Positions 50,620-59,574 of a DNA stretch of 64,000 nucleotides are shown here, one piece after another (position 1 is the first letter of the stretch; every line of letters begins with the position of its first letter). A model generated the notes under the pieces. That model saw only the letters and a list, made by a program, of their open reading frames with translations, searched no databases and was not told the origin of the DNA. The translations under genes and the position numbers were made by a program. The stretch comes from Streptomyces sp. HUAS YS2 (GTDB taxonomy: Bacteria; Actinomycetota; Actinomycetes; Streptomycetales; Streptomycetaceae), in the NCBI RefSeq assembly GCF_033343995.1, contig NZ_CP137573.1, forward strand, positions 3,629,001 to 3,693,000. The letters are read 5' to 3'.

Positions 50620-51939
50620 CTACTGCTGCACCGTGCGCGGCAGCGCCTCCCACTTCGGGCTCAGCGCGATGCCCTTCAGCTGCTCCAGCGTCAGCGCCGG
50701 CTCCTCGCGGGTCGCGGCCTCGTGCTGCGCACCCGCGTTGAACGCGGAGACGACGACCCGGAATCCGTCCTTGCGCATCGTGTCGGCCGTCCACCAGACG
50801 ACGCCCGCGCCGCCCTTCTCGCCCGGCTTCTTCTCCAGCTTCACCTTCGTGCCGTTCGGCAGGGTGGTCACGCCGCTGCCGGTGTACAGCTGGTCCGCCA
50901 CGTCCCCCATGTCGGGCTGCACGTTGATCTGGACGAGGCTCTTGCCCTTGCCGTCGTCGACGACCACGTACCCGAACTCGCCCTCGCCGCCCTTGGAGGT
51001 CACCCGCAGGCCCTTGGGCAGCAGGGAGCGCAGCGTCGCCTGGACGTCCTTGCCCGACGGGGTCGCGGGCGGCTGGTACGCGCCCCCCGAGCCGGGCGCG
51101 GGCTTCACGGGCTCAGGCAGCTGCTTCAGCAGCGGACGCCACGCCTCGGCCGTCACGAGGGTCTTGAGCTGCGCCGGCGAGAACGGCGGGTTCGGTCGGC
51201 TGATCGGGGCGTCCTTCTCGGCGGCGGCGTTGTACTCGCTCGCGTCGATCAGGAACCCGTCCTTGGTGAGCAGTACGGCCCGCCATGCCTTGGTGTCGAC
51301 GCGCCGGTCCGGGTACTCGTAGCCCTGGAGCACCATCAGCCGCGCGCCGTCGGCCAGCCGGGTGCTGGTGCAGGCGTCGTACGGGACGAACTCCTCGTTC
51401 GGGCAGGAGACCTGGTCGGCCCCGGCTTCCCGGCCCTCCCCGGCGCGGTACAGGCCGACGGAGACGCCCGCCTTGCCCTTGCCGTCGTCGAACACTCCGA
51501 GGACGGACTGGCCCGTGCCGTCGAGGTTCTCGAAGGACCACTTTCCGGCCGGGGTGTTCGTCCTCAGGATCTCGGCCAGGTCGCGGACCGGGATCTGCGC
51601 CTCCCGGAGCCCCTTGCCTCCCTTGTCCGGGGCCGCGGAGGCCTGGCCGGAGGCGTTCTCCGCCCGGCCCCCGGCGCCGACCGAGGACTGGTCGACCCGC
51701 TCCGGACCGTTCCCGCCGAGCAGCCCGCCGCCGTACGCGCCGCCGACGGCGACCAGGGCGAGCGCCAACACGCTGCCGCCCACGGCGCCGGCGCGGCGGC
51801 GCGCCAGCCGACGCCGCCCCCGGCTCAGGCCGCGCGAGGCGAGGTCGGGCAGAGCGGCGGCGCTGAAGCTGTCGCCGGTGCGGTGCATGACCGCGCCCAG
51901 CTCTTCCTCGAAGGGGTGCTGGTCCTGTTCCTGGGGCAT
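50620..51939 (-). CDS. Single-pass membrane protein downstream of a SigE-family sigma factor
   Basis: A 439-residue protein. A cytoplasmic N-terminus of about 50 residues (basic LSRGRRRLARRRAGA before the membrane), one hydrophobic helix (about 51-70), then a long extracytoplasmic part without a family I recognise. Two similar regions each contain a Gly/Lys-rich turn (GVFDDGKGKAGVSVGLYR and YVVVDDGKGKSLVQINVQ), suggesting a repeated fold. It starts 80 bases after the sigma factor stop on the same strand, so a regulatory or sensing partner of the sigma factor is plausible, but no zinc anti-sigma motif is seen. Confidence 0.75.
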   Translation of the reverse strand: MPQEQDQHPFEEELGAVMHRTGDSFSAAALPDLASRGLSRGRRRLARRRAGAVGGSVLALALVAVGGAYGGGLLGGNGPERVDQSSVGAGGRAENASGQASAAPDKGGKGLREAQIPVRDLAEILRTNTPAGKWSFENLDGTGQSVLGVFDDGKGKAGVSVGLYRAGEGREAGADQVSCPNEEFVPYDACTSTRLADGARLMVLQGYEYPDRRVDTKAWRAVLLTKDGFLIDASEYNAAAEKDAPISRPNPPFSPAQLKTLVTAEAWRPLLKQLPEPVKPAPGSGGAYQPPATPSGKDVQATLRSLLPKGLRVTSKGGEGEFGYVVVDDGKGKSLVQINVQPDMGDVADQLYTGSGVTTLPNGTKVKLEKKPGEKGGAGVVWWTADTMRKDGFRVVVSAFNAGAQHEAATREEPALTLEQLKGIALSPKWEALPRTVQQ

Positions 51940-52019
51940 GCCGAATCAACTCCGGTCGGTGTGTGTGGTGAAAAGCCTGAACGTTCGGTGGCGGACCGGG
52001 CGCGTGCCCGGGGCCCGGG

Positions 52020-52529
52020 TCAGCGGGTGGCGAACTCGGTGATGCTGCCGCCGAGCTGTTCCCTGAGCTTCGCCAGCGCCCGCACCGAGCGGGTGCGGAC
52101 CGCGGCGGAGCTGACGTGCAGCACGTCGGCGGTCTCCTCGATGCTGCGGTCCTCCCAGTACCGCAGCACCACGACCGCCCGGTCCTTCGGTGCCAGCTGG
52201 GCCAGCGCGTCGAGCAGCGCGATCCGCAGGGCCGGGTCGTCGCCCGTGTCCGGAGCCCGGTCGGGCAGCTCCCCGAGCGGACGCTCGGTGGCGGACTTCC
52301 GGCGCCGGTGACTGAGGAAGGCGCGGACGAGCACGGTCTGGGCGTATCCGGCGGGGTTGCCGATCCGGGTGACGCGCCCCCACAGCGTGTACATCCGGCC
52401 CAGCGTCTCCTGCACCAGGTCCTCGGCGAGGTGGGTGTCGCCGCTGGTCAGCAGGCATGCCGACCGGAAGAGGTGCCCGGACCGGGCGGAGGCGAACTCC
52501 ATGAACTCCTCCGTGCGGGACCTTCTCAT
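52020..52529 (-). CDS. SigE-family RNA polymerase sigma factor (ECF)
   Basis: A 169-residue ECF sigma factor. Region 2 runs SARSGHLFRSACLLTSGDTHLAEDLVQETLGRMYTLW, region 4 runs ALLDALAQLAPKDRAVVVLRYWEDRSIEETADVLHVSSAAVRTRSVRALAKLRE. The ATG at 52529 is preferred because GGGGGAG lies 9 bases before it; the ATG at 52580 would add 17 residues without a ribosome site. It is followed by a membrane protein gene likely tied to its control. Regulon unknown. Confidence 0.9.
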   Translation of the reverse strand: MRRSRTEEFMEFASARSGHLFRSACLLTSGDTHLAEDLVQETLGRMYTLWGRVTRIGNPAGYAQTVLVRAFLSHRRRKSATERPLGELPDRAPDTGDDPALRIALLDALAQLAPKDRAVVVLRYWEDRSIEETADVLHVSSAAVRTRSVRALAKLREQLGGSITEFATR

Positions 52530-52678
52530 GCGCCGCGTCTCCCCCTCGTCCCTCGGCCGTGTGCCTCGTTCGTCCTTCATCGAATTGACGCGATGGGCCC
52601 CGGAGAATGTTTCACCGATTCCCGTACGAGATCCCGAGGCATGTCTGACGACGCTCCGAACCGGGTATTTGTTCGGGT

Positions 52679-53080
52679 ATGAACGCATTTGCCCTGCAGA
52701 CCGCAGACATGATGTCGGTGGCCGGGGTCTGGCAGAACGGGCTCGGCCAGGTCCTCGGCGGCCTGGTGCTCGTCGCCATGCTCATCGGCGCCTTCGCATG
52801 GGGGCGCTACATCCGCGACCGCGAGTCCCGGACCCCCAAGCCGGAAGAGCAGCCGCACCGTCCGGAGACGGACCAGCTGCCTGGTGAGATGATCGAGTAC
52901 CGCCGGCCGGCGGAGATGCCTCACACGGACGGCGAGCACCGGCTCATGCCGTACCAGCTCAACGACGGCGGCACCTCCGGCACCGAGACCTCGCCGGAGC
53001 CGCCGAGCGAGGAGAAACGGCGCTGGGGCGGCATCTCCAGCGGTGGATTCGGCAGCGGCGGCACCGGGCACGGCGACTGA
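52679..53080 (+). CDS. DUF6479-like single-helix membrane protein
   Basis: A 133-residue protein. A hydrophobic helix at about residues 23-44 (GQVLGGLVLVAMLIGAFAWG) is followed by a charged, Pro/Glu-rich cytoplasmic-type tail ending in Gly/Ser repeats (GGISSGGFGSGGTG). The layout matches small Streptomyces DUF6479 proteins of unknown function. It is divergent from the sigma factor gene with about 150 bases between, so they may share control. Confidence 0.8.
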   Translation: MNAFALQTADMMSVAGVWQNGLGQVLGGLVLVAMLIGAFAWGRYIRDRESRTPKPEEQPHRPETDQLPGEMIEYRRPAEMPHTDGEHRLMPYQLNDGGTSGTETSPEPPSEEKRRWGGISSGGFGSGGTGHGD

Positions 53081-53129
53081 GCCGTCCCATCCGGGGGATC
53101 CCGCGGGTCACTCCCCGGAGAGGTGAGCC

Positions 53130-54071
53130 ATGCCGTCGCGAAAGGCATCCGCAGTGGTGGACGAGCACCGGTACGAGCACGAGCGCGCACTCCTGGCCCG
53201 GCGCTTCGAGGAGCAGCGTGGGCGACTGCGGGCCGTGGCGTACCGGATGCTCGGCTCGTTCGGCGAGGCGGACGACGCCGTCCAGGAGACCTGGCTGCGG
53301 CTGAACCGCGCCGACACCGCCGCGATCGAGAACCTGGCCGACTGGCTCACCACGGCCGTCGGCCGGGTCTCGCTCACCATGCTCCACTCACGTACGTCCC
53401 GCACCGAGACGGAAGGGCCGCACCGGCCGGAGGAGACCACCCACCCCGAGGAACGGGCCCTGCTGTCCGACGCGGCCGAGACCGCTCTCCTGGCCGTCCT
53501 GGACACCCTCACGCCGGGCGAACGGCTCGCCTTCGTCCTGCACGACCTGTTCGCCGTGCCCTTCGAGGACATCGCGCCGATCGTGGACCGCACCCCGGCG
53601 GCCACCCGGCAGCTCGCCGGCCGGGCCCGGCGACGCGTCCAGGGCCTGGACGATCTGCCCGAGCCCGATCCGGAGCGCCAGCGGGAGGTCGTGACGGCGT
53701 TCCTGGCCGCCGCGCGGAGCGGCGACGCCGAGGCCCTGCTCGCCCTGCTCGACCCGGACGTGGTGCTGCGCGCCGACGCGACCGCAGTCACGACCGGCGC
53801 GACTCCGGCGCACGGCGCCCGCGCCGTGGCGGAGACCTTCGCCGGCCGGGCGGCCGAGGCCGTCCCGGTCCCGCTCGAAGGCCCGGTCCTGATCGACGGC
53901 ATGACCGGCCTGACGTGGGACCCGGCCGGAAAACCGCGGTGCGTCGTCGGCTTCACCGTCCTGGAGAACCGCATCGCCGCGATCGACCTCGTCGCCGACG
54001 AGGACCACCTGGACCGGCTGACCGTGAGCCCGCTCCCGGCCGGCGCCCCTCAGCCCCCTACACGGGACTGA
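53130..54071 (+). CDS. ECF41/SigJ-type sigma factor with SnoaL-like C-terminal domain
   Basis: A 313-residue sigma factor. Region 2 is FEEQRGRLRAVAYRMLGSFGEADDAVQETWLRL, region 4 is LDTLTPGERLAFVLHDLFAVPFEDIAPIVDRTPAATRQLAGRARRRV. The C-terminal 110 residues (VVTAFLAAARSGDAEALLALLDPDVVLRADA) form an NTF2/SnoaL-fold domain that in ECF41 members acts as a built-in regulator in place of an anti-sigma factor. ECF41 genes are usually next to carboxymuconolactone decarboxylase or oxidoreductase genes; here the neighbour is a convergent MFS exporter overlapping by 22 bases. The ATG at 53130 follows GGAGAGG. Confidence 0.92.
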   Translation: MPSRKASAVVDEHRYEHERALLARRFEEQRGRLRAVAYRMLGSFGEADDAVQETWLRLNRADTAAIENLADWLTTAVGRVSLTMLHSRTSRTETEGPHRPEETTHPEERALLSDAAETALLAVLDTLTPGERLAFVLHDLFAVPFEDIAPIVDRTPAATRQLAGRARRRVQGLDDLPEPDPERQREVVTAFLAAARSGDAEALLALLDPDVVLRADATAVTTGATPAHGARAVAETFAGRAAEAVPVPLEGPVLIDGMTGLTWDPAGKPRCVVGFTVLENRIAAIDLVADEDHLDRLTVSPLPAGAPQPPTRD

Positions 54072-55354
54072 TCCCGGTCACCGGCCACGGTGACGGAACC
54101 GGACATCAGCGGCTGCTCCTGCGGCAGTTCGCGCCGCGCCCGTACCGGGGAGAGGAACACGGGCAGGCAGGAGAGGGCGATCATGGCCCCGCCGACCCAC
54201 AGGGTCGCGTGCAGGCCCGCGAGTTCGCCGAGGAGTCCGGCCACAGCGGCGCCGATGGCGAGGGCGCCGGTGAGAAGGAAGCGGAAGGTCGCGTTCATGC
54301 GGCCGAGGAGAGGGTCGGGGGTCATCCGCTGGCGCAGGCTGACGCCGAGGACGTTGTTCGTCCCGATCCTGAACAGGGATAGCAGCCAGCCCGCGCCCGC
54401 GATCCACAGCCAGGGCCCACGGTCCACGAGCGGCACGAGCAGCCCGGCCGGCGCCATCCACAGCCCGGCGAGGCCGAGAGCCCGCCCGTAGCCGAGGCGC
54501 GCCGCGATCGGCCGTGCGCACCGCGACCCCAGCAGCAGTCCTACTCCGCCGGCCGCCCAGAAGGCGCCCAGGGCGGCCGGGGACAGCCCGAGCTCGCGGA
54601 CGAAGAGCACCGGAAGCAGCGTGTTGACCACCTGAAGCCCGAAGTTGACGATCGCGGCGCTCAGGGCGAGGGCGCGCAGCTCGGGGTTCCCGAGGACGTG
54701 CCGCAGCCCCTCGGCGATCTGCGCCCGCAACCCCTCGCCACCGTCCTTGCGCCCCGGTGGCGGCGCCGTGACGTGCCGTACGCGGATCAGCTGGAGCGCC
54801 GAACCGAGGTGACTCAGGGCCGTGAGGACGACGGCGACCGGCGCGGTCAGCCACTGGACGAGCGCGCCGCCGGCGCCGCGCCCCGCGACGTTCCCCGCGG
54901 CCATGAGGCTGACCATGGCGGCGTTGGCACGCACCAGCCCCTCCCGGCCGACCAGTTGGGGCAGCACGCTCTGCGAGGTGACGTCGGAGAAAACGGTCGC
55001 GCAGCCGTTGAGGAACACGACCGCGTACAGCTGACCGAGAGTCAGAACGTCCGCCCACCAGGCGATCGGCACGGAGGCGAAGAGCAGCGCGCGGGCGAGG
55101 TCGGCGGCGATCAGCACCCGCCGCTGCCGCATCCGGTCCACCCAGGCGCCCGCGGGCAGCCCGATGAGCAGGAAGGCCACCGTGCTCAGCGTCGCGAGCG
55201 CGCCCACCTCACCGGCCCCGGCGTCCAGCGAGCCGACCGCGACGAGCGGCACCGCGACGTAGCCAACATTGGTTCCCGCGTTGCTGAGCACGGCGGCCGA
55301 GAACAAGGTCCGGAAGTCGGGCACCCGCCAGGGCGATTCAGTGCGCATGCACAT
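54050..55354 (-). CDS. MFS transporter (TetV/macrolide exporter-like)
   Basis: A 434-residue protein with about twelve hydrophobic helices. Typical marks are DFRTLFSAAVLSNAGTNVGYVAVPLVAV at the start, GLPAGAWVDRMRQRRVLIAADL (motif A-like, after helix 2), TVFSDVTSQSVLPQLVGREGLVRANAAM and RMTPDPLLGRMNATFRFLLTGALAIGA. This is the MFS_3 drug-exporter group. The ATG at 55354 after GGGAG is used; an upstream ATG (55423) is in frame but unlike a family start. Tail-to-tail overlap with the ECF41 gene. Confidence 0.9.
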   Translation of the reverse strand: MCMRTESPWRVPDFRTLFSAAVLSNAGTNVGYVAVPLVAVGSLDAGAGEVGALATLSTVAFLLIGLPAGAWVDRMRQRRVLIAADLARALLFASVPIAWWADVLTLGQLYAVVFLNGCATVFSDVTSQSVLPQLVGREGLVRANAAMVSLMAAGNVAGRGAGGALVQWLTAPVAVVLTALSHLGSALQLIRVRHVTAPPPGRKDGGEGLRAQIAEGLRHVLGNPELRALALSAAIVNFGLQVVNTLLPVLFVRELGLSPAALGAFWAAGGVGLLLGSRCARPIAARLGYGRALGLAGLWMAPAGLLVPLVDRGPWLWIAGAGWLLSLFRIGTNNVLGVSLRQRMTPDPLLGRMNATFRFLLTGALAIGAAVAGLLGELAGLHATLWVGGAMIALSCLPVFLSPVRARRELPQEQPLMSGSVTVAGDRDQSRVGG

Positions 55355-55449
55355 GACGCTCCCGCACCCCGAACGCGCAGCACAAGCGAATAATTCTCCA
55401 AGAACGCTTAAGCATTCCTTCATCGATGCGGGTCGGACGCGGGGTCGGT

Positions 55450-55488
55450 CAGCAGAAAGCCCGGCCCGGACAGGGTCCGGACCGGGCT
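55450..55488 (-). terminator. Rho-independent-like terminator after the pilin-like gene
   Basis: Arms 55458-55471 and 55475-55488 pair over 14 positions with one mismatch around a 3-base loop. On the minus strand the hairpin is followed by TTTCTGCT. It lies 35 bases past the stop of the pilin-like gene. Confidence 0.75.
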
Positions 55489-55522
55489 GAAGCGCTCACC
55501 CGCGCACCGAGCGACGTCGCCG

Positions 55523-57157
55523 CTAGCTGCAGGCGTCGATGGGCGTGAAGGACCTGGTCCCGTCCGGGCCCGACGGGGCTCCGAGGAACTCGGCCGTCTC
55601 GAGGTCCGCGGTCTCCGAATCGAGTTTCGTGGTGTACCCGAGCGAGAGACCGGCCTTCAGCTCGAAGCCGCCCTCCTTGTTGCCGACGTCCACCGAGTGG
55701 ACCGTCCTGGTGGCGATGGCGGAGTCGTGGAGCAGGCGGGCGTACGGGTTCTTGCTCTGGCTGAACGGCGTTCCCGGCTTGTCGGGCGACGTCGCGGGAG
55801 GCGGATCGGTCATCATTCCCGTCAGGGTCTTGCCGTCGACGTTCGGCTTGCCCTCGGAGGCGCCGACGATGTCGTTGTTGCCTTCACCGATGGCCTTCTC
55901 CACCATGTCCCGCTGCTCGCGCTGCTCAGGCGTGATCTCCGACTCCGGCGGGAAGGCGAGGGTCGTGGTGGTGGTCTCCACTTCCTTCAGGCCGTCCTTG
56001 AGCCCGCCCTTGACGGTGCCCTTGGGGGCTTTGTCCTTCCGGTGCTTGTTGCCCTTGCGGTGCTTGCCCTGCTTTTCTTCCTTCGACGCCTCGATGTTCT
56101 TGGTGAGGCTGCCCTCCTTGGTGATCGTCTGGACGACGTCGATCCGGGCCAGCTTCCCCTTGTTCGGGCCCTCGGAGTAACGCGTTACCGTGATGGCACC
56201 GTTGATCCCGGCGCCGGCCTCGCCCTTGAGCTTGGTCCCGGGAAGTGCGTTCGCGCCCCAGCCGGCCTTGCCCTTGCCGCTGATCTCGAAGTCACGTGTG
56301 GTGGAGATGACCGGCGGGTTCAGCCAGTTGTTGATCTGGGTGCGCTTCATGCCGCTCACGTCGACGGCTCCCGAGATCCCGTAGGCATTCTGCTTGACCT
56401 CGCCTTCGAGCCCGAGCTCCGCCTTCCCCTTGACCTTCGTCTCTTCGGTGGTGATGTGGTTGTCCTTGTACTTCTTGCTGAACTCGTTCCGCTCGTCCTT
56501 GTCGAGGTCGACCCCGAAGACCCGCAGGAACCCCTTCCCGATCTCCTTCGGGGGGGAGTCCTGAAGGCTCTTGACCTTGTCCTGGAACTCCTGGGCCTCC
56601 TTCTCGTTGGTGAAGACCCAGGTGTCCCCGTCCTTCACCTCGACCCCGGCGCCGAGTTCGAGGACCTTCGCCTTGTTCGATCCGAGCTTCCCCTTGATCC
56701 CGGTCTCCAGGCCGGCCTCACCGCTGTCCTGGACGGTGATCATGATGCGCTTCCCGGTGCCCTTCGAGCCGTCCGGGAGCTTCTCCGACGTGTCCGTGAA
56801 GTCTTCGCGCTTCATGGTGAACTTGCTGCCCAGCTTGACGACGGCGACCTTGACCTCCTGCCCGGAGTCGGTCTGCTCGGTCCTCGTGTTGCACAGCGCC
56901 GGCCGGTAGGCCTTGTCCCTGTCCAGAGGGTTCGAACCCGGGGCGCTGATGGAGACGATGTCGCAGTTCGAACCGCCCATCGCCTTGCATATCTGGGCCT
57001 GGAAGCTCGCCGCCAAACTGCCGTCGACACCGGTGGCCGTTAAGCCCAGGACGACCGCGGCGGCCACGACGACGACGCCCACGTAGTCAAGAGCGCCTTG
57101 TCCGGCATCGTTCGACAGCCTGCCCGAACCCGACCTCGACCCCTCGAAGGGTCCCAT
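55523..57157 (-). CDS. Surface-anchored protein with pilin-like N-terminus
   Basis: A 544-residue protein of no family I recognise. The start ATG (57157) follows GGCAGGGGGA. Residues about 15-45 (DAGQGALDYVGVVVVAAAVVLGLTATG) look like the class III/Flp pilin motif: a G-A-L-D-Y-x-G start directly followed by a hydrophobic helix, without a standard signal peptide. An extracellular part of about 480 residues follows, with cysteines near 60-90 and at the end (IDACS), many KGK-rich strands and a Lys/Arg/His-rich central patch (KQGKHRKGNKHRKDKAPKG). Possibly a pilus-associated or polymorphic surface protein. A terminator follows. Confidence 0.7.
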   Translation of the reverse strand: MGPFEGSRSGSGRLSNDAGQGALDYVGVVVVAAAVVLGLTATGVDGSLAASFQAQICKAMGGSNCDIVSISAPGSNPLDRDKAYRPALCNTRTEQTDSGQEVKVAVVKLGSKFTMKREDFTDTSEKLPDGSKGTGKRIMITVQDSGEAGLETGIKGKLGSNKAKVLELGAGVEVKDGDTWVFTNEKEAQEFQDKVKSLQDSPPKEIGKGFLRVFGVDLDKDERNEFSKKYKDNHITTEETKVKGKAELGLEGEVKQNAYGISGAVDVSGMKRTQINNWLNPPVISTTRDFEISGKGKAGWGANALPGTKLKGEAGAGINGAITVTRYSEGPNKGKLARIDVVQTITKEGSLTKNIEASKEEKQGKHRKGNKHRKDKAPKGTVKGGLKDGLKEVETTTTTLAFPPESEITPEQREQRDMVEKAIGEGNNDIVGASEGKPNVDGKTLTGMMTDPPPATSPDKPGTPFSQSKNPYARLLHDSAIATRTVHSVDVGNKEGGFELKAGLSLGYTTKLDSETADLETAEFLGAPSGPDGTRSFTPIDACS

Positions 57158-57293
57158 TCCCCCTGCCTCTCTCCTGTTGCCCCCAACTCCGGTGATCAGG
57201 CAAGGAGTCATCGAGGGGCGAAGTGTCACTGTGCGCGTCCGGATCGGCTCACGGGTCCGCGACGCAAACGAAAAATCGGCCGCCGCACGGGGC

Positions 57294-57884
57294 CTATTCG
57301 GATTCGACGACCTGGACGCTCTTGGCGACCTTCTCCAGCTCGTCGGCGCTCAGAGCGGACGCGGCGGCGTTGATCCGCACCAGGAAGGTCTCGCCGCTCT
57401 TGTCCGTGCCCACCACGTCGACCCCGTTGACCGGCTCCCCCTTGGGAGGGGTCGACCCGGTTCCCGCGGACTTGAAGGAGTAGTCGATCCGCTGTCCGTC
57501 GTCCGTGCCGGCGACGGAGAAGTCCTTGAACCCCTTGATCTGCGCCTGCAGTTCGTGGTCACCGAGTGCGGAGGCCGCCGCCTTGTCGGCGTCACGGGTG
57601 TCGTCGTACTTGAGCACGACCGAGATCTTCCCGAGCTGGCGTCCGCCCTGCTCCAGCACGGCCGCCCCGTCGGCGAGCTCGGGTCGCTCCGCCTCGGACT
57701 GGACCTTCCACGTCTCGGGGAAGTCCACGGTGACGTGGGCCGTCTTGAGGCGCTCGTAACCCTCCGGCGCCGCCCCGCCCGCCGCGCCGCCGTCTCCGCA
57801 ACCGGCCAACAACAGCATCGCGGCCACCACACCGCCCACCGCCGTGGCGCGCATCGCCGTGGGACGCATGGCCTTGTGCTTCAT
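57294..57884 (-). CDS. PsbP/LpqN-like lipoprotein
   Basis: A 196-residue lipoprotein with lipobox LAGC and C29. The mature part begins GYERLKTAHVTVDFPETWKV, a short compact-domain opening seen in LpqN/PsbP-like lipoproteins. Its function is unknown. It is encoded 136 bases upstream of the pilin-like gene on the same strand and 177 bases downstream of the propeller gene, so the three may be a surface module. Confidence 0.8.
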   Translation of the reverse strand: MKHKAMRPTAMRATAVGGVVAAMLLLAGCGDGGAAGGAAPEGYERLKTAHVTVDFPETWKVQSEAERPELADGAAVLEQGGRQLGKISVVLKYDDTRDADKAAASALGDHELQAQIKGFKDFSVAGTDDGQRIDYSFKSAGTGSTPPKGEPVNGVDVVGTDKSGETFLVRINAAASALSADELEKVAKSVQVVESE

Positions 57885-58061
57885 GCTTGTGGTTCCTTCC
57901 GTACGGCGTGCTCAGCGCAGGGGGATGTGTCTCCTGGGGCAGGTGTGTCCCATGGGTAGTGAGTGTTCGAGAATCGTACGGAGCGACGCCGATCGACGCA
58001 TGGGCCCAGGGGCCCAATTCGCAACTCTGTACGGCGACTTACCGTCCCGACCTTCGAGGCG

Positions 58062-59456
58062 TCACGCCGAGGCCGCGACCGAGAACGCGCCGACTCCCGC
58101 ATCCGTGAGCACATAGGCCCTGCCGTCGGCGACCAGCGGGACCCGGTCCGCACCCGGCTCGCCCTGCACGCGCCAGCGCGCCGCCCCCGTACCCGCGTCG
58201 TAGGCCCACAACTCCGCGCCGTGGCCCACCAGTACGAACCGGCTCCCCGCAGGCGCCGGTGCGGTGCTGCAGCTGTCGGAGCGCGTACGCCACAACTGCT
58301 TGCCGTCGGCCGCGGCTCGCGCGGTGACATAGCCGCCGGCGCTCTTCTGCCCGCTGGAGAAGGGGTTCTGGAGGCCGGAGTCGACGTTGTGCGCGCCCCG
58401 GTAACCGTCACTCGTGGCCAGAAAGACAGCGGTCCCGCCCGACGCGACCTCGGGGTTCACGGGCGCATCGACCGTGGCGCGCCAGCGCCTGTCACCCGTC
58501 GCGGCGTCGTACGCGTACACGGCCCCGGTCCCGCCCTCGCAGGCGTAGACCGTGCGCCCGTCGGCGGAGAGGGTGATCGCCGCGCCCGGACCTTCCGCGC
58601 TCTCCTTCGGAGGCGCGGGGGACTTCCAGCGCCGCCCCCCGGTGGAAAGGTCGTACGCGGCAAGCTCGTTGCCCTTTCCCGCCCCGATCGCGTACATCAG
58701 CTTCCCGTTCGCCGCCAGGACCACGCTGTCCTGCTTCGGCAGCGACCAGCGCTCGTCCCCCGAATCCGCGTCGAGTGCGACGATCCGTTCGCCGCCCCGG
58801 GTCTCCGCGATCACCTGACCGCGGGAGGGGTCCCCCAGCAGCAGCCGGTTCCCCCCGGTCCGCCACTTGACGCGCCCCGTGCCCTTCGCCAGCCCGCACA
58901 GCACACCCTCGACCAGGGTGCGGGTGCCTCCGGCCTCGTCCGCCGCCTTCTCCGTCTGCATCAGCACGCACACGGTGGAGCCGATCACCACGGGCGCCGC
59001 GGGAGAACCTCCGCCCAGCGGCGCACTCGCCCAGCGCCGGCCGCCGTCGGCGTCCGCGAAGGCGTTGACGTGTCCGCCGCCGGCCACGGCGTAGACGGTC
59101 CCGTCGGCGACGGTGACGGGCCCGAGCACCGCGTCCCCCTGCTTGCCGCCGGTCACCTCGGCCACCCACCGCCTGCGACCGCTCCCGGCATCCAGCGCGT
59201 GCACGGACAGCGGGCCGTCGGAGGTGACGTAGAGGGAGCCGCCCGCACTTCTCAGCCAAGTCACCCCGGCCGCGGCACCGTTCAGCGCGTACGTCCACAG
59301 GGGCTGCCGCTCGGGCGGGGCCGGGATCTCCGGGTCCTCCGCACCGCCGAGGACCTTCCACGCCGCGAAGGCTCCGACGCCCACGACCCCGGCCCCGAGC
59401 ACCGCTCGGCGGCCGACGTGCCGCCCCTGCCGTCCGGCGTGTCCCCGTGCGTTCAT
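58062..59456 (-). CDS. PQQ-type beta-propeller protein, exported
   Basis: A 464-residue protein. The N-terminus GRRAVLGAGVVGVGAFAAW carries a twin-arginine-like motif (R-R-x-x-L-G) before the hydrophobic stretch. The rest is built of tryptophan-docking repeats such as VHALDAGSGRRRWVAEV, VNAFADADGGRRWAS, IVALDADSGDERWSL, VYAYDAATGDRRWRA and LWAYDAGTGAARWRV, about seven blades. The PQQ-enzyme type fold serves as a scaffold (BamB-like); no catalytic or PQQ ligand is evident. It starts the apparent minus-strand set of surface genes. Confidence 0.85.
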   Translation of the reverse strand: MNARGHAGRQGRHVGRRAVLGAGVVGVGAFAAWKVLGGAEDPEIPAPPERQPLWTYALNGAAAGVTWLRSAGGSLYVTSDGPLSVHALDAGSGRRRWVAEVTGGKQGDAVLGPVTVADGTVYAVAGGGHVNAFADADGGRRWASAPLGGGSPAAPVVIGSTVCVLMQTEKAADEAGGTRTLVEGVLCGLAKGTGRVKWRTGGNRLLLGDPSRGQVIAETRGGERIVALDADSGDERWSLPKQDSVVLAANGKLMYAIGAGKGNELAAYDLSTGGRRWKSPAPPKESAEGPGAAITLSADGRTVYACEGGTGAVYAYDAATGDRRWRATVDAPVNPEVASGGTAVFLATSDGYRGAHNVDSGLQNPFSSGQKSAGGYVTARAAADGKQLWRTRSDSCSTAPAPAGSRFVLVGHGAELWAYDAGTGAARWRVQGEPGADRVPLVADGRAYVLTDAGVGAFSVAASA

Positions 59457-59574
59457 TGCTTCACCTTTCGCGTGTTGCAACTTCCGTGCGTCCGCGGGCG
59501 CTTGGCGGAGACCGGATGGCAACACGATCGACTGAGATAGCGTGTGCGGCCCCGAGGAAAGAGAGAGGTGCACG

